Positions 7,117-14,251 of a DNA stretch of 23,043 nucleotides are shown here, one piece after another. Origin of the DNA: an uncultured Luteimonas sp. (lineage in GTDB: Bacteria; Pseudomonadota; Gammaproteobacteria; Xanthomonadales; Xanthomonadaceae); contig CALLKI010000005.1 of assembly GCA_938008415.1 (NCBI GenBank), positions 1-23,043 on the forward strand. Reading direction: 5' to 3'. The notes under the pieces are model-generated. The model had not been told where the DNA came from. It was given only the letters and a program-made list of their open reading frames with translations, and made no database searches. Within the stretch, counting starts at the first letter, position 1, and the number at the start of each line of letters is the position of its first letter. A program made the translations under genes and the position numbers.

Positions 7117-7818
7117 ATGTTCGCAAGGGCCCTGATCGTCCTGCTGGTGGTACTCAACCTCGGCGCCGCGCTGTGGTGGGCATTGCACGACCCGCCCGCG
7201 GACGCGCCGGACGTGGCGTTGCCGCAGGGCGTCGCCCGCCTGCAGCTCGCCGGCGAAGTGATGCCGCAGGAAATGCCCGCGCCCGCAGGTGAGGAAGATG
7301 ACGGCGCCGCGGAGGACGCGGCCGACGCGTCCGCCGCCGCCACGGCGACACCGGCCGCGCCAGCGGAGGTCTGCGCATCGCTCGGTCCGTTCGCCAGCGG
7401 CGCGGCGGCGGGTGCCGCGCGCGGGGCGCTGGCGTCCTGGATCACGCGCGCACGGCTGCGTGAAACGGCGCAGGCGACGCGCGGATGGCGCGTGGCCATG
7501 CCCCCGCTGCCCGACCGCGCCGCGGCGGAAGCGATGGCCGGGCGCCTGCGCCAGGCAGGCTTCCACGACCTCTACGTGATGACCGGCGGCGACGAGGCGA
7601 ACAGCATCGCGCTCGGGCGGTTCAGCACCGAGGCGGCGGCGCGGTCCCATGCGGCGCGCCTGCAGGCGGCGGGATTCGAGGTCCGCGTGTCCGCGATCGG
7701 CGGGGAGGCGCAGTACTGGCTGGACGTGGCGCTGGCCGCCGGCACGGCCGTGGACGACGCGCGACGCGCATCCGGCGCCATGCGCGCCGAGGCCCTCGAC
7801 TGCGACCGCCTGCGTTGA
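7117..7818 (+). CDS. SPOR-domain membrane protein
   Basis: Encodes 233 residues. One N-terminal membrane helix (about 4-23, ALIVLLVVLNLGAALWWAL) is followed by a periplasmic linker rich in A, E and D (about 50-85), and then by a SPOR domain at about 122-196. That domain shows the two alpha/beta repeats GWRVAMPPLPDRAAAEAMAGRLRQAG and IALGRFSTEAAARSHAARLQAAGFEV (given in pieces). SPOR domains bind denuded peptidoglycan glycans at division sites, so a role in septal wall remodelling is likely, but the gene is not one of the named SPOR proteins I can identify. Two cysteines, 86 and 229, flank the domain. The position after coaX and before tRNA-Thr matches what I recall from xanthomonads. Confidence 0.8.
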   Translation: MFARALIVLLVVLNLGAALWWALHDPPADAPDVALPQGVARLQLAGEVMPQEMPAPAGEEDDGAAEDAADASAAATATPAAPAEVCASLGPFASGAAAGAARGALASWITRARLRETAQATRGWRVAMPPLPDRAAAEAMAGRLRQAGFHDLYVMTGGDEANSIALGRFSTEAAARSHAARLQAAGFEVRVSAIGGEAQYWLDVALAAGTAVDDARRASGAMRAEALDCDRLR

Positions 7819-7846
7819 ACGGGGTCGCGGAACGGGCGCGCGCGGG

Positions 7847-7877
7847 TAGAATGCCCGCCAGCGGCCCCAGGGGCCGC
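7847..7877 (+). promoter_or_regulatory. tRNA-Thr promoter -10 box and adjoining palindrome
   Basis: TAGAAT (7847-7852) is a good -10 box, with transcription expected to begin near 7859. Immediately after comes GCGGCCCC-A-GGGGCCGC (7861-7877), a perfect 17-base inverted repeat that would sit at the very 5' end of the tRNA precursor, nine bases before the mature tRNA. No clear -35 box is seen. Confidence 0.45.
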
Positions 7878-7885
7878 CATGCCAT

Positions 7886-7961
7886 GCCGGCATAGCTCAG
7901 TTGGTAGAGCAACCGCCTTGTAAGCGGTAGGTCGTCCGTTCGAGCCGGACTGCCGGCACCA
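7886..7961 (+). tRNA. tRNA-Thr (anticodon UGU)
   Basis: A complete 76-base cloverleaf with encoded CCA. Acceptor stem GCCGGCA (7886-7892) pairs with TGCCGGC (7951-7957), and the discriminator base is A7958. The D stem is GCTC/GAGC. The anticodon stem ACCGC/GCGGT encloses the loop CTTGTAA with anticodon TGT at 7919-7921. The T arm is GTCCG-TTCGAGC-CGGAC. All stems pair without mismatch. It would read ACA and, by wobble, other ACN codons. Confidence 0.97.
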
Positions 7962-7995
7962 CCTCGCTCTTGGCACATCCTCCGGGAGGGAACCG

Positions 7996-8919
7996 ATGCG
8001 CCGGGAATACCAGCCGGTTTCGATCTTTGGCGTGCCCACGGACGTGGGCGCTGGATGCAGGGGTGCCTCGATGGGGCCGGAAGCGCTGCGCGTGGCCGGC
8101 ATCGTCGGGGCGATCGCGGCGCGCGGCGTGGACACGCGCGACGTCGGCGACGTCTCCGGTCCGCCCAATCCGATGCAGCCGCCGGTCAACGGCTACCGCC
8201 ACCTCGACGAGGTGGTGGCCTGGAACCGCGCCGTGTATGACGTCACCCGCAGGACGCTCGAGTCCGGCCGCATGCCGATCATGCTCGGCGGCGACCACAG
8301 CCTGGCCATCGGCTCGATCACCGCCGTCGCCGAACACTGCCGCCGCAACGGGCGCAGGCTGCGCGTGCTGTGGCTGGACGCGCACGCCGACTTCAACACC
8401 AGCGAGATCACGCCGTCCGGCAACGTGCACGGCATGCCGGTGGCCTGCCTGTGCGGCATCGGCCCGGACGTGCTGACCCGCCTTGGCGGGGGATCCCCCG
8501 CGATCTCTCCGGACCAGGTGCGCCAGATCGGCATCCGCTCGGTCGATCCCGACGAGAAGCGCCTGGTCCACGAGCACGGCCTGCACATCTTCGACATGCG
8601 CTACATCGACGAGGTCGGCATGCGCAGGGTGATGGAGGAAGTGCTCGATGGCGTGGACGGGGATACCCACCTCCACGTCAGCTTCGACGTGGACATGCTC
8701 GACCCGGTGATCGCGCCCGGCACGGGCACGCCGGTGCCCGGTGGCCTCAACTACCGCGAGGCGCAGCTGGTGATGGAGATGATCGCCGACACGGGACGGA
8801 TGGGCTCGCTCGACATCGTCGAGGTCAATCCCGCGCAGGACGAACGCAATGCCACCGCGAAGCTGGCGGTGGACCTGGTGGAGAGCCTGTTCGGCAAATC
8901 CACGCTGATGCGCGATTGA
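7996..8919 (+). CDS. rocF: Arginase (ureohydrolase family)
   Basis: Encodes 307 residues. It is a manganese arginase that converts L-arginine to ornithine and urea. The metal ligands are H101 (GGDHS), D128, H130 and D132 (DAHADFN), and D231 and D233 (SFDVDMLDP). The substrate-site histidine is in GNVHGMP (H145), and EVNP near 276 is the usual closing motif. The hydrophobic tail and GGLNYREA segment suit arginase better than agmatinase. A strong ribosome site, GGGAGGG (7984-7990), lies five bases before the ATG. It follows the tRNA-Thr by 34 bases and no other arginine genes are nearby, so it may be transcribed from the tRNA promoter or from its own; no separate promoter is obvious. Confidence 0.93.
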   Translation: MRREYQPVSIFGVPTDVGAGCRGASMGPEALRVAGIVGAIAARGVDTRDVGDVSGPPNPMQPPVNGYRHLDEVVAWNRAVYDVTRRTLESGRMPIMLGGDHSLAIGSITAVAEHCRRNGRRLRVLWLDAHADFNTSEITPSGNVHGMPVACLCGIGPDVLTRLGGGSPAISPDQVRQIGIRSVDPDEKRLVHEHGLHIFDMRYIDEVGMRRVMEEVLDGVDGDTHLHVSFDVDMLDPVIAPGTGTPVPGGLNYREAQLVMEMIADTGRMGSLDIVEVNPAQDERNATAKLAVDLVESLFGKSTLMRD

Positions 8920-8926
8920 ACGCCGC

Positions 8927-8953
8927 GCGCACGAAACTGAACGGCTCGTGCGC
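8927..8953 (+). terminator. Hairpin after the arginase gene
   Basis: GCGCACGA (8927-8934) pairs perfectly with TCGTGCGC (8946-8953) around an 11-base loop, starting eight bases after the stop codon. No T-run follows, so it is a stem that could protect the 3' end or assist factor-dependent termination. Confidence 0.4.
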
Positions 8954-9070
8954 CGGGTGTCGCGGGAAGCGCGTGCCGGCACGTGGCCTTCACGCGCCGG
9001 CTGGCCTGATGGCACGGTGTCCGCGGATCGGCCGCGGGCCAACCACCAGGCTGATTCCCAGGAGATCACC

Positions 9071-9226
9071 ATGAAGCGTTCGATTGCACTGCTGCTGCTC
9101 GCCCTGTTCACGATCGGCACGCTGTCCGCGTGCAACACCGTCAAGGGCGTCGGCAAGGACGTCCAGAAGGTCGGCGACAAGGTCGAGGAGGCCGCCGAGA
9201 GCACGGGCGGCACCGATCCGCGCTGA
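9071..9226 (+). CDS. Entericidin A/B family lipoprotein
   Basis: Encodes 51 residues. The signal MKRSIALLLLALFTIGT leads to the lipobox LSAC with the lipidated C21, followed by NTVKGVGKDVQKVGDKVEEAAES, the short amphipathic helix typical of the entericidin family. In Escherichia coli ecnA/ecnB form an antidote/toxin pair; in many other bacteria, as here, a single member occurs and its role is probably in the envelope stress response. AGGAGA at 9060-9065 is a good ribosome site. A perfect 12-bp hairpin follows 23 bases after the stop. The 151 bases upstream, after the arginase gene, contain only hairpins (including CCGCGG pairs at 9021 and 9032) and no gene. Confidence 0.88.
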   Translation: MKRSIALLLLALFTIGTLSACNTVKGVGKDVQKVGDKVEEAAESTGGTDPR

Positions 9227-9248
9227 TCGCGGCTGCCGCCGGCAGTCC

Positions 9249-9282
9249 CGGAAGGCCGGCGCAAGCCGGCCTTCCGCGTTTG
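9249..9282 (+). terminator. Terminator-like hairpin after the entericidin gene
   Basis: A perfect 12-bp stem (9249-9260 with 9265-9276) closes on a GCAA tetraloop, a very stable GNRA loop. Only a short T-stretch (CGCGTTTG) follows, so termination may be partial. Confidence 0.65.
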
Positions 9283-9339
9283 CGCATGCATCGCCATGCG
9301 AACCGCGGTCATGCAGGTGAAAACGCGAATCACGTTTCC

Positions 9340-9367
9340 TTGACCGCCGGCTCATGTCCGGTATGCG
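9340..9367 (+). promoter_or_regulatory. Candidate promoter for the CsbD-like gene
   Basis: TTGACC (9340-9345) and TATGCG (9362-9367) are 16 bases apart. The -35 box is good and the -10 box is weak, so a stress sigma factor is possible but not shown. An inverted repeat, CGCATG/CATGCG, lies upstream at 9283-9300. Confidence 0.35.
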
Positions 9368-9434
9368 AACCTGCCCTCCGGCCTGGGCATCCACCTGCCA
9401 CGCCGGAAATCCACCCACAGAAGGGAGATCCGCA

Positions 9435-9635
9435 ATGAACAAAGACATCATCGCCGGCAAGTGGAAGCAGCTGAAGGGCAGGGCGCAGGCTCGCTGGGGC
9501 GACCTGACCGACGACGTGTTCGACGTTGCCGAGGGCGACAGCCGCTACCTCGCGGGGAAGCTGCAGGAGCAGTACGGCTGGGCGCGCGAGCGCGCGGAGC
9601 AGGAAGTGCGTGATTTCGAGAAGACGCTCAACTGA
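9435..9635 (+). CDS. CsbD family stress-response protein
   Basis: Encodes 66 residues, the normal size for CsbD/YjbJ proteins. The N-terminal motif MNKDIIAGKWKQLKGRAQARWGDLTDD (given in part) is diagnostic: residues 5-30 carry the IxGxWKQLKGxxxxxWGxLTDD pattern. The C-terminal half is a charged helix. CsbD proteins accumulate under general stress or in stationary phase; the molecular role is unknown. The start at 9435 follows AGGGAG by seven bases. A strong intrinsic terminator lies 52 bases past the stop. The gene follows the entericidin lipoprotein, with a terminator-like hairpin between them, so it is probably transcribed on its own. Confidence 0.92.
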   Translation: MNKDIIAGKWKQLKGRAQARWGDLTDDVFDVAEGDSRYLAGKLQEQYGWARERAEQEVRDFEKTLN

Positions 9636-9687
9636 GCGTCCCGGGTCCGCGCGCTGGATATCCCCTGGGACGCGCGTACCAGGACGG

Positions 9688-9721
9688 AACGGGCCGGCAA
9701 CACGCCGGCCCGTTTTTTTTT
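9688..9721 (+). terminator. Strong intrinsic terminator
   Basis: An 11-bp perfect stem (9688-9698 with 9704-9714) with loop AACAC is followed by nine Ts (9713-9721). It ends the plus-strand CsbD transcript. On the minus strand no T-run follows, so it works in one direction only. Confidence 0.95.
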
Positions 9722-9735
9722 GCGCACAGGAGCCT

Positions 9736-10349
9736 TCAACGGCGGTCCCGGTGCCAGCCGGGCGGATCGGGCACGAAGCCGCCGTCGGGGAAGACCCGTG
9801 GCGCTTCCTCCCGCCCGCGTGGCCCGCCGCCCCGGACGGGACTTGCGCGCGGGCGGCCGGTGGCGCAACGGGTGCAGGCCGGTGCACGGGGCGTTGCCCG
9901 CGGAACACCGCGATGCCGATGGTGCCCACGTCGTCCGGGTGGCCGGTGCGCGCGGCGCAGCTGTCCGCCAGCGCGGTGAACACGAACTGCGCGACCTCGC
10001 TGTACGACTTGCGCCAGCCGGTGATCCCGGCGGTCTGCCACGGCTCCAGCACGTAGCCTGCCCGCGACGCGTGCGCGGTTTCCCCGGTGACGGCGTTGAC
10101 GCCGTCCACGGACAGCACCACCAGCAACCGTTCGCCGGTGGTGTTGGCCAGGCGGATGGCATATCGGTGCCCCGGGATGCCGGCGATCCATTCGCCGTGG
10201 CGGTGCCGGTACGCGGGCAGCCACCGGCCGGTGTCCCGGTCAACCACGTCCATCCGGACGAGGGGAACGGGCGATGCCCGGACCGTGGCCGGGAGTTGCG
10301 GGGCGGCCAGGGCGATCAGGGTGGCAGGCAGGGCAGGGGCGCGGGACAT
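9736..10349 (-). pseudogene. Conserved exported protein, apparently frameshifted near its C-terminus
   Basis: Translation from the ATG at 10349 gives a signal peptide (about 1-25) and then a folded domain with strands such as MDVVDRDTGRWLPAYRH, PGHRYAIRLANTTGERLLVVLSVDG and GTIGIAVFRG, in a pattern I recall from a family of uncharacterised xanthomonad proteins. After about residue 160 this frame becomes low-complexity and would run on through the strong terminator and antisense to the CsbD gene, ending at 9330. The next frame instead gives FPDGGFVPDPPGWHRDRR and stops at 9736, just short of the terminator, and that looks like the true tail. The shift equals one missing base somewhere about 9800-9845, in a region full of G/C runs. 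Either a sequencing error or a real disabling mutation would explain it. GGAGG precedes the start. Confidence 0.6.
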
Positions 10350-10430
10350 GCGGGAACCTCCGGTGTGGACCCGTCATGCGAACGGGGCGGGCAACGGGGT
10401 TGCGGGAAGGCGGGGAGGGGCCCCAGCGGT

Positions 10431-10436
10431 TAAACT
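10431..10436 (+). promoter_or_regulatory. -10-like TAAACT upstream of trpS
   Basis: TAAACT follows a GGGGCCCC palindrome (10417-10424) and lies 34 bases before the trpS start. It is the only A/T-rich word in this 121-base divergent gap. No good -35 box is seen. Confidence 0.3.
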
Positions 10437-10470
10437 GCCGTCCCGCTTTTCACCGGCTGTCCCGTACCGA

Positions 10471-11805
10471 ATGTCGCAACGCCCCGTCCGCATCCTGACC
10501 GGCATCACCACGTCCGGCACGCCGCACCTCGGCAACTACGTCGGCGCGATCCGCCCGGCGATCGCCGCATCGCGCGCGCCGGGGACGGAGAGCTTCTACT
10601 TCCTGGCCGACCTGCACAGCCTGATCAAGGCCCAGGACCCGGCGCGCACCCAGCGTTCGACGCTGGAGATCGCCGCCGCCTGGCTGGCCTGCGGGCTCGA
10701 CCCGGACCGGGTGTGGTTCTACCGCCAGAGCGACATCCCGGAGATCACCGAGCTGACCTGGTACCTGACCTGCGTCGCGGCCAAGGGCATCCTCAACCGC
10801 GCCCACGCCTACAAGGCGGCGGTCGACAGGAACCGCGCCGAGGGCGAGGACGACGATGCCGGCGTGACCGCGGGGCTGTTCATGTATCCGGTGCTGATGG
10901 CCGCGGACATCCTGGTCTTCAATGCCGACCGCGTGCCGGTGGGCCGCGACCAGGTCCAGCACATCGAGATGGCACGCGACTTCGCGCAACGCTTCAACCA
11001 CATCTACGGCGAGCACTTCGTGCTGCCGGAGGCGGTGATCGACGCGAACGTGGCCACGCTGCCCGGTCTCGACGGCCGCAAGATGAGCAAGAGCTACGGC
11101 AACACCATCCCGCTGTTCGCGCCGCAGGCCGAGCTGCGCAGGCTGGTGTTCTCGATCGTCACCGACTCGCGCGCGCCGGGCGAGCCGAAGGACACCGAAG
11201 GTTCGGCCCTGTTCCAGCTCTACCAGGCCTTCGCCAGCGAGGCCGAGGCCGGGGAGATGCGTGCCGCGTTCGCCGGCGGCATCGCCTGGGGTGACGCCAA
11301 GCAGGCGGTGTTCGAGCGCATCGACTGCGAGCTGGCGCCGCTGCGCGAACGCTACCAGGCCCTGATCGCCGACCCGGCGGCGATCGAGGCGCGCCTGCGC
11401 GAGGGCGCGGCGAAGCTGCGCGAGAAGTACGCGATCCCGCTTCTGCGCAAGGTCCGCCACGCGGTCGGCCTGCGCCCGCTGCAGACGGCCCTGGAGGCGG
11501 AGCGGCAGGACAGGGCCGCGGCCAGGCCCCCGCTGCCCGTGTTCAAGCAGTACCGCGAGTCCGACGGCCGCTTCCATTTCAAGCTGGTGCAGGGCGACCG
11601 CCTGCTGCTGCAGGGCGTCGGCTTCGATTCGCCGCGCGAGGCCGGGCAGGTCATCGCGCGGCTGAAGTCGGGTGGCGCCGCCGAACTGCGCCACGTCGCG
11701 GACGTCGGCGTGCACCTGGGCGAAACCCTGATCGGACACCTCGCCGAGGGCGTGGCGGTCGAGGAAATTGTCGAGGCGCTGTCGCGCCTCGTGGAGGAAG
11801 CATGA
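10471..11805 (+). CDS. trpS: Tryptophanyl-tRNA synthetase with C-terminal extension
   Basis: Encodes 444 residues, about 100 longer than the usual 330-340. The class I catalytic domain has the HIGH-type motif HLGN (19-22) within GTPHLGNYVG, the substrate motif around VPVGRDQVQHIEMARD (156-170) and KMSKS (204-208). The normal enzyme ends near 342. After it comes a linker (343-356) and a compact unit, FKQYRESDGRFHFKLVQGD to ARLKSGG (about 358-402), that resembles the UPF0339/DUF1508 fold, and then a helical tail. It charges tRNA-Trp with tryptophan. I recall longer TrpS proteins in xanthomonads, so the extension may be lineage-wide; its function is unknown. The stop overlaps the next start (ATGA). 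Confidence 0.95.
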   Translation: MSQRPVRILTGITTSGTPHLGNYVGAIRPAIAASRAPGTESFYFLADLHSLIKAQDPARTQRSTLEIAAAWLACGLDPDRVWFYRQSDIPEITELTWYLTCVAAKGILNRAHAYKAAVDRNRAEGEDDDAGVTAGLFMYPVLMAADILVFNADRVPVGRDQVQHIEMARDFAQRFNHIYGEHFVLPEAVIDANVATLPGLDGRKMSKSYGNTIPLFAPQAELRRLVFSIVTDSRAPGEPKDTEGSALFQLYQAFASEAEAGEMRAAFAGGIAWGDAKQAVFERIDCELAPLRERYQALIADPAAIEARLREGAAKLREKYAIPLLRKVRHAVGLRPLQTALEAERQDRAAARPPLPVFKQYRESDGRFHFKLVQGDRLLLQGVGFDSPREAGQVIARLKSGGAAELRHVADVGVHLGETLIGHLAEGVAVEEIVEALSRLVEEA

Positions 11806-12113
11806 ACCCGCTGGTCGAACTGAACCTGAGCCTGATCCTGTTCCTGCCGTGGTTCGGCATCCTCGGCACGCTGTACTGGCTGTTCCCGCGCCGGCCGCGC
11901 GGCGCAGCGCGCGTGGCCTTCGACATCGCCGCGCTCGCCGTGTCCGTGGCCCTGTTCCTGTGGAGCGTGCACTGGGCGATGGCGAACGCGGACACGGGCT
12001 TCGGCCGGCTGTGGCCGCATGTCCTGGCCACGGCGGTGGGCTACGGCGTGTTCCTCGCCGCGCTGGGTGTTGCATTCGGCCTGCGCCACTGGATCCTCGT
12101 GCGCGGGCGCTGA
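11802..12113 (+). CDS. Small inner-membrane protein, unknown function
   Basis: Encodes 103 residues with three predicted membrane helices: about 8-27 (LNLSLILFLPWFGILGTLYW), 40-58 (FDIAALAVSVALFLWSVHW) and 74-96 (VLATAVGYGVFLAALGVAFGL). A basic loop RRPRGAAR after the first helix suggests a cytoplasmic position for it. Its ATG overlaps the trpS stop by four bases, so translation is coupled to trpS. I do not recognise a family beyond small xanthomonad membrane proteins. The coupling does not show a functional link with tRNA charging. Confidence 0.75.
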   Translation: MNPLVELNLSLILFLPWFGILGTLYWLFPRRPRGAARVAFDIAALAVSVALFLWSVHWAMANADTGFGRLWPHVLATAVGYGVFLAALGVAFGLRHWILVRGR

Positions 12114-12135
12114 GCGCGTCCACGCGCCCGTCCGC

Positions 12136-12141
12136 TAGACT
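12136..12141 (+). promoter_or_regulatory. -10-like TAGACT upstream of the M28 peptidase
   Basis: TAGACT lies 30 bases before the ATG, in the 58-base gap after the small membrane protein gene, giving a leader of about 24 bases. A convincing -35 box is absent. Confidence 0.35.
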
Positions 12142-12171
12142 GGCGGCATCACCTGTTGACGGGATGACGCC

Positions 12172-13827
12172 ATGAGACCGACGACTGCCTGCCTTGCTTT
12201 CCTGTTCGCCGCCTGCGTCCCGGCCAGTGCCGGCGACATCCCGGGCGGGGGCATCGACGGCGAGGCGCTCATGCGCCACGTGCAGGTGCTGGCTTCCGAC
12301 GGATTCGAGGGCCGGGCGCCGGCCACGCCGGGCGAGGAACGCACCATCGCCTACATCGTGGACGAGCTGCGCAAGGCCGGGGTGCAGCCGGGCGGTCCCG
12401 ATGGCGGCTGGCTGCAGCCGGTGCCGCTGGTGCGCGCGCGGGTCGACGGCGAGGTCCGCGCCGCCGTGCACGCCAACGGGGAGACGCGCGAACTGGCCAA
12501 CGGCGAGGACCTGGTGCTGCAGACCCTGCAGCCGGTCGAACGCATCGAGGTCGAGCGCGCGCCGCTGGTGTTCGTCGGCTACGGCATCAGCGCGCCCGAG
12601 CGCGGCTGGGACGACTACAAGGGCGTGGACCTGCGCGGCAAGGTCGCGGTGGTGCTGATCAACGACCCGGACTTCGAGGCGCCCGAACCCGGCGCCTTCG
12701 ACGGCCGCGGCGTGACCTACCACGGCCGCTGGACCTACAAGTACGAGGAACTGGCGCGCCGTGGCGCGACCGGCGCACTGATCGTGCACGAGACAGCGCC
12801 GGCCGCCTATGGCTGGGGCACGGTGCGCAGCTCCGGCCTGTCGCCACTGTTCGACATCCCGCGCGAGGACGCGATGCAGGCGCACACGCCGCTGCGCGGC
12901 TGGATCCAGCGTTCCCTGGCCGAGTGGCTGTTCGCCCGGGCCGGCCTGGACTTCGAGCAGGAGAAGAAGCGCGCGCAGACACCGGGATTCACCCCGGTGC
13001 AGCTGGGCGACGCCACGCTCTCGGCCGCCTTCTCCGTGGTCCGTGACGAGGTGGTCACGCACAACGTGATCGGCCGCGTTGAAGGCGCGCAGGCGCCGGA
13101 CGAGACCGTCATCTATTCCGCGCACTGGGACGCCTATGGCGTGGGCGAGGCGGACGCCAGCGGCGACACCATCCGCCACGGCGCGGTGGACAACGCCACC
13201 GGCGTGGCCGCGGTGCTGGAGCTGGCGCGCGTGTTCGCCGCCGGGCCCAGGCCGCGGCGCAGCGTGCTGTTCATGGCGCTGACCGCGGAGGAGAAGGGCC
13301 TGCAGGGCGCGAACTACTACGTGGCCCACCCGGTCGTGCCGCTGGAGAAGACCGCGGCGGTGATCAACATCGAGATGCTCAGCCCGGACGGCCCGACCCG
13401 TGACCTGTCTTCCTGGGGCAAGGGCCGGGTCGAGCTGGAAGAAATGCTGCGCGAGGCGATCGAGGCGCAGGGACGCTATTACTCGCCCGACCCGAGTCCC
13501 GAGTCCGGCTTCTTCTACCGTGCCGACCACTTCGCCTTCGCGCGCGCCGGCGTGCCGGCGATCACCGTCGGCGCCGGGCTCGACCGCGTGGACGGCGGGG
13601 TGGACAGCGGCAAGGCGCTGCGCGACCGTTACTTCGCCGACTGCTACCACCGCCCGTGCGACAACTGGTCGCCGGACTGGGACATCAGCGGGCAGGTGCA
13701 GGACGTGGAAGTGCTGTACGCGCTGGGCCGGCGCATCGCCGGCGGCACGGCGTGGCCGCAGTGGCACGAGGACTCGGAATTCCGCGCCGAGCGCCTGCGC
13801 AGCGAGGACGCGCGCGCGGCCCGCTGA
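12172..13827 (+). CDS. Exported M28 family metallopeptidase
   Basis: Encodes 551 residues. A signal peptide (1-20, ending ASA) directs it to the periplasm or outside. Residues about 30-75 hold the M28 lead motif RHVQVLASDGFEGRAPATPGE, and a PA-like insert follows (about 125-240). The zinc peptidase core has H318 (AHWDAYG), D340 (GAVDNATG), the catalytic/ligand pair E373-E374 (TAEEKG), E401 in INIEM where most relatives have aspartate, and H493 (YHRPCDNW). It would release N-terminal residues from peptides, as in related exported aminopeptidases; specificity is not readable. Its only near neighbour on the same strand ends 58 bases earlier. The C-terminus is basic and rich in R/A. Confidence 0.9.
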   Translation: MRPTTACLAFLFAACVPASAGDIPGGGIDGEALMRHVQVLASDGFEGRAPATPGEERTIAYIVDELRKAGVQPGGPDGGWLQPVPLVRARVDGEVRAAVHANGETRELANGEDLVLQTLQPVERIEVERAPLVFVGYGISAPERGWDDYKGVDLRGKVAVVLINDPDFEAPEPGAFDGRGVTYHGRWTYKYEELARRGATGALIVHETAPAAYGWGTVRSSGLSPLFDIPREDAMQAHTPLRGWIQRSLAEWLFARAGLDFEQEKKRAQTPGFTPVQLGDATLSAAFSVVRDEVVTHNVIGRVEGAQAPDETVIYSAHWDAYGVGEADASGDTIRHGAVDNATGVAAVLELARVFAAGPRPRRSVLFMALTAEEKGLQGANYYVAHPVVPLEKTAAVINIEMLSPDGPTRDLSSWGKGRVELEEMLREAIEAQGRYYSPDPSPESGFFYRADHFAFARAGVPAITVGAGLDRVDGGVDSGKALRDRYFADCYHRPCDNWSPDWDISGQVQDVEVLYALGRRIAGGTAWPQWHEDSEFRAERLRSEDARAAR

Positions 13828-13835
13828 GCCGCGCC

Positions 13836-14221
13836 TCAGTCTTCCCAGCGGTTCAGGTGCGGGCCGAAGGGCTCGCGCTGCTGGCGCACCACGCAGAAGC
13901 GGTGGCCACTGGGCGCTTCCATCACGCACCAGGTATGGACGCGCCCGACCACCCTCGCGCCCAGCGCGACCAGCCGCCTGACCTCGGCGTCCACGTCGTC
14001 GGTCTCGATGTCGAGGTGGATGCGCGAGGGGTGCGAGACCTTCTGCAGCAGCAGGACCGGCTCGTCGTGCTCCGTGTGCAGGCGCGCGTACCTGCCGTCG
14101 CCGTCCTCGTCGACGGCGGCCACGCGCTTGCCCAGTGCCCTGCTCCAGAATTCGACGTGGGGGCGAGGTCGTCGACCTGGCAATCGAGCACGAAGGTGCT
14201 CAGGCGGCTGTGGTGCGGCAT
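13836..14221 (-). pseudogene. VOC (glyoxalase/bleomycin-resistance) family protein with a one-base frameshift
   Basis: Two frames must be joined to make the protein. From the ATG at 14221 comes MPHHSRLSTFVLDCQVDDLAP, a typical start for this VOC subfamily; the frame then turns to nonsense. The next frame supplies VEFWSRALGKRVAAVDEDGDG and runs to a natural end in FGPHLNRWED at 13836. The break is at a run of five Gs on the plus strand (14159-14163); a sixth G would restore LAPHVEFW and a 128-residue protein. The fold is two beta-alpha-beta-beta-beta units; the partner substrate is unknown. GAGGAA precedes the ATG. It may be a sequencing error or a real inactivation. Confidence 0.85.
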
Positions 14222-14251
14222 CGGGGGTTCCTCGGGATCGGGGATGGCGGG

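Noticed and set aside
7861..8000. A tRNA-linked integration site
   Set aside because: No integrase, no repeated tRNA 3' end and no change in composition follow tRNA-Thr; the next gene is a core-type arginase.
9330..9735. C-terminal continuation of the minus-strand exported protein
   Set aside because: It would read through the strong terminator and antisense to CsbD. The neighbouring frame supplies a plausible tail that stops at 9736.
10450..13929. A 1159-codon open frame on the minus strand
   Set aside because: It is antisense to trpS, the small membrane protein and the M28 peptidase, all of which have clear motifs. The antisense translation has none.
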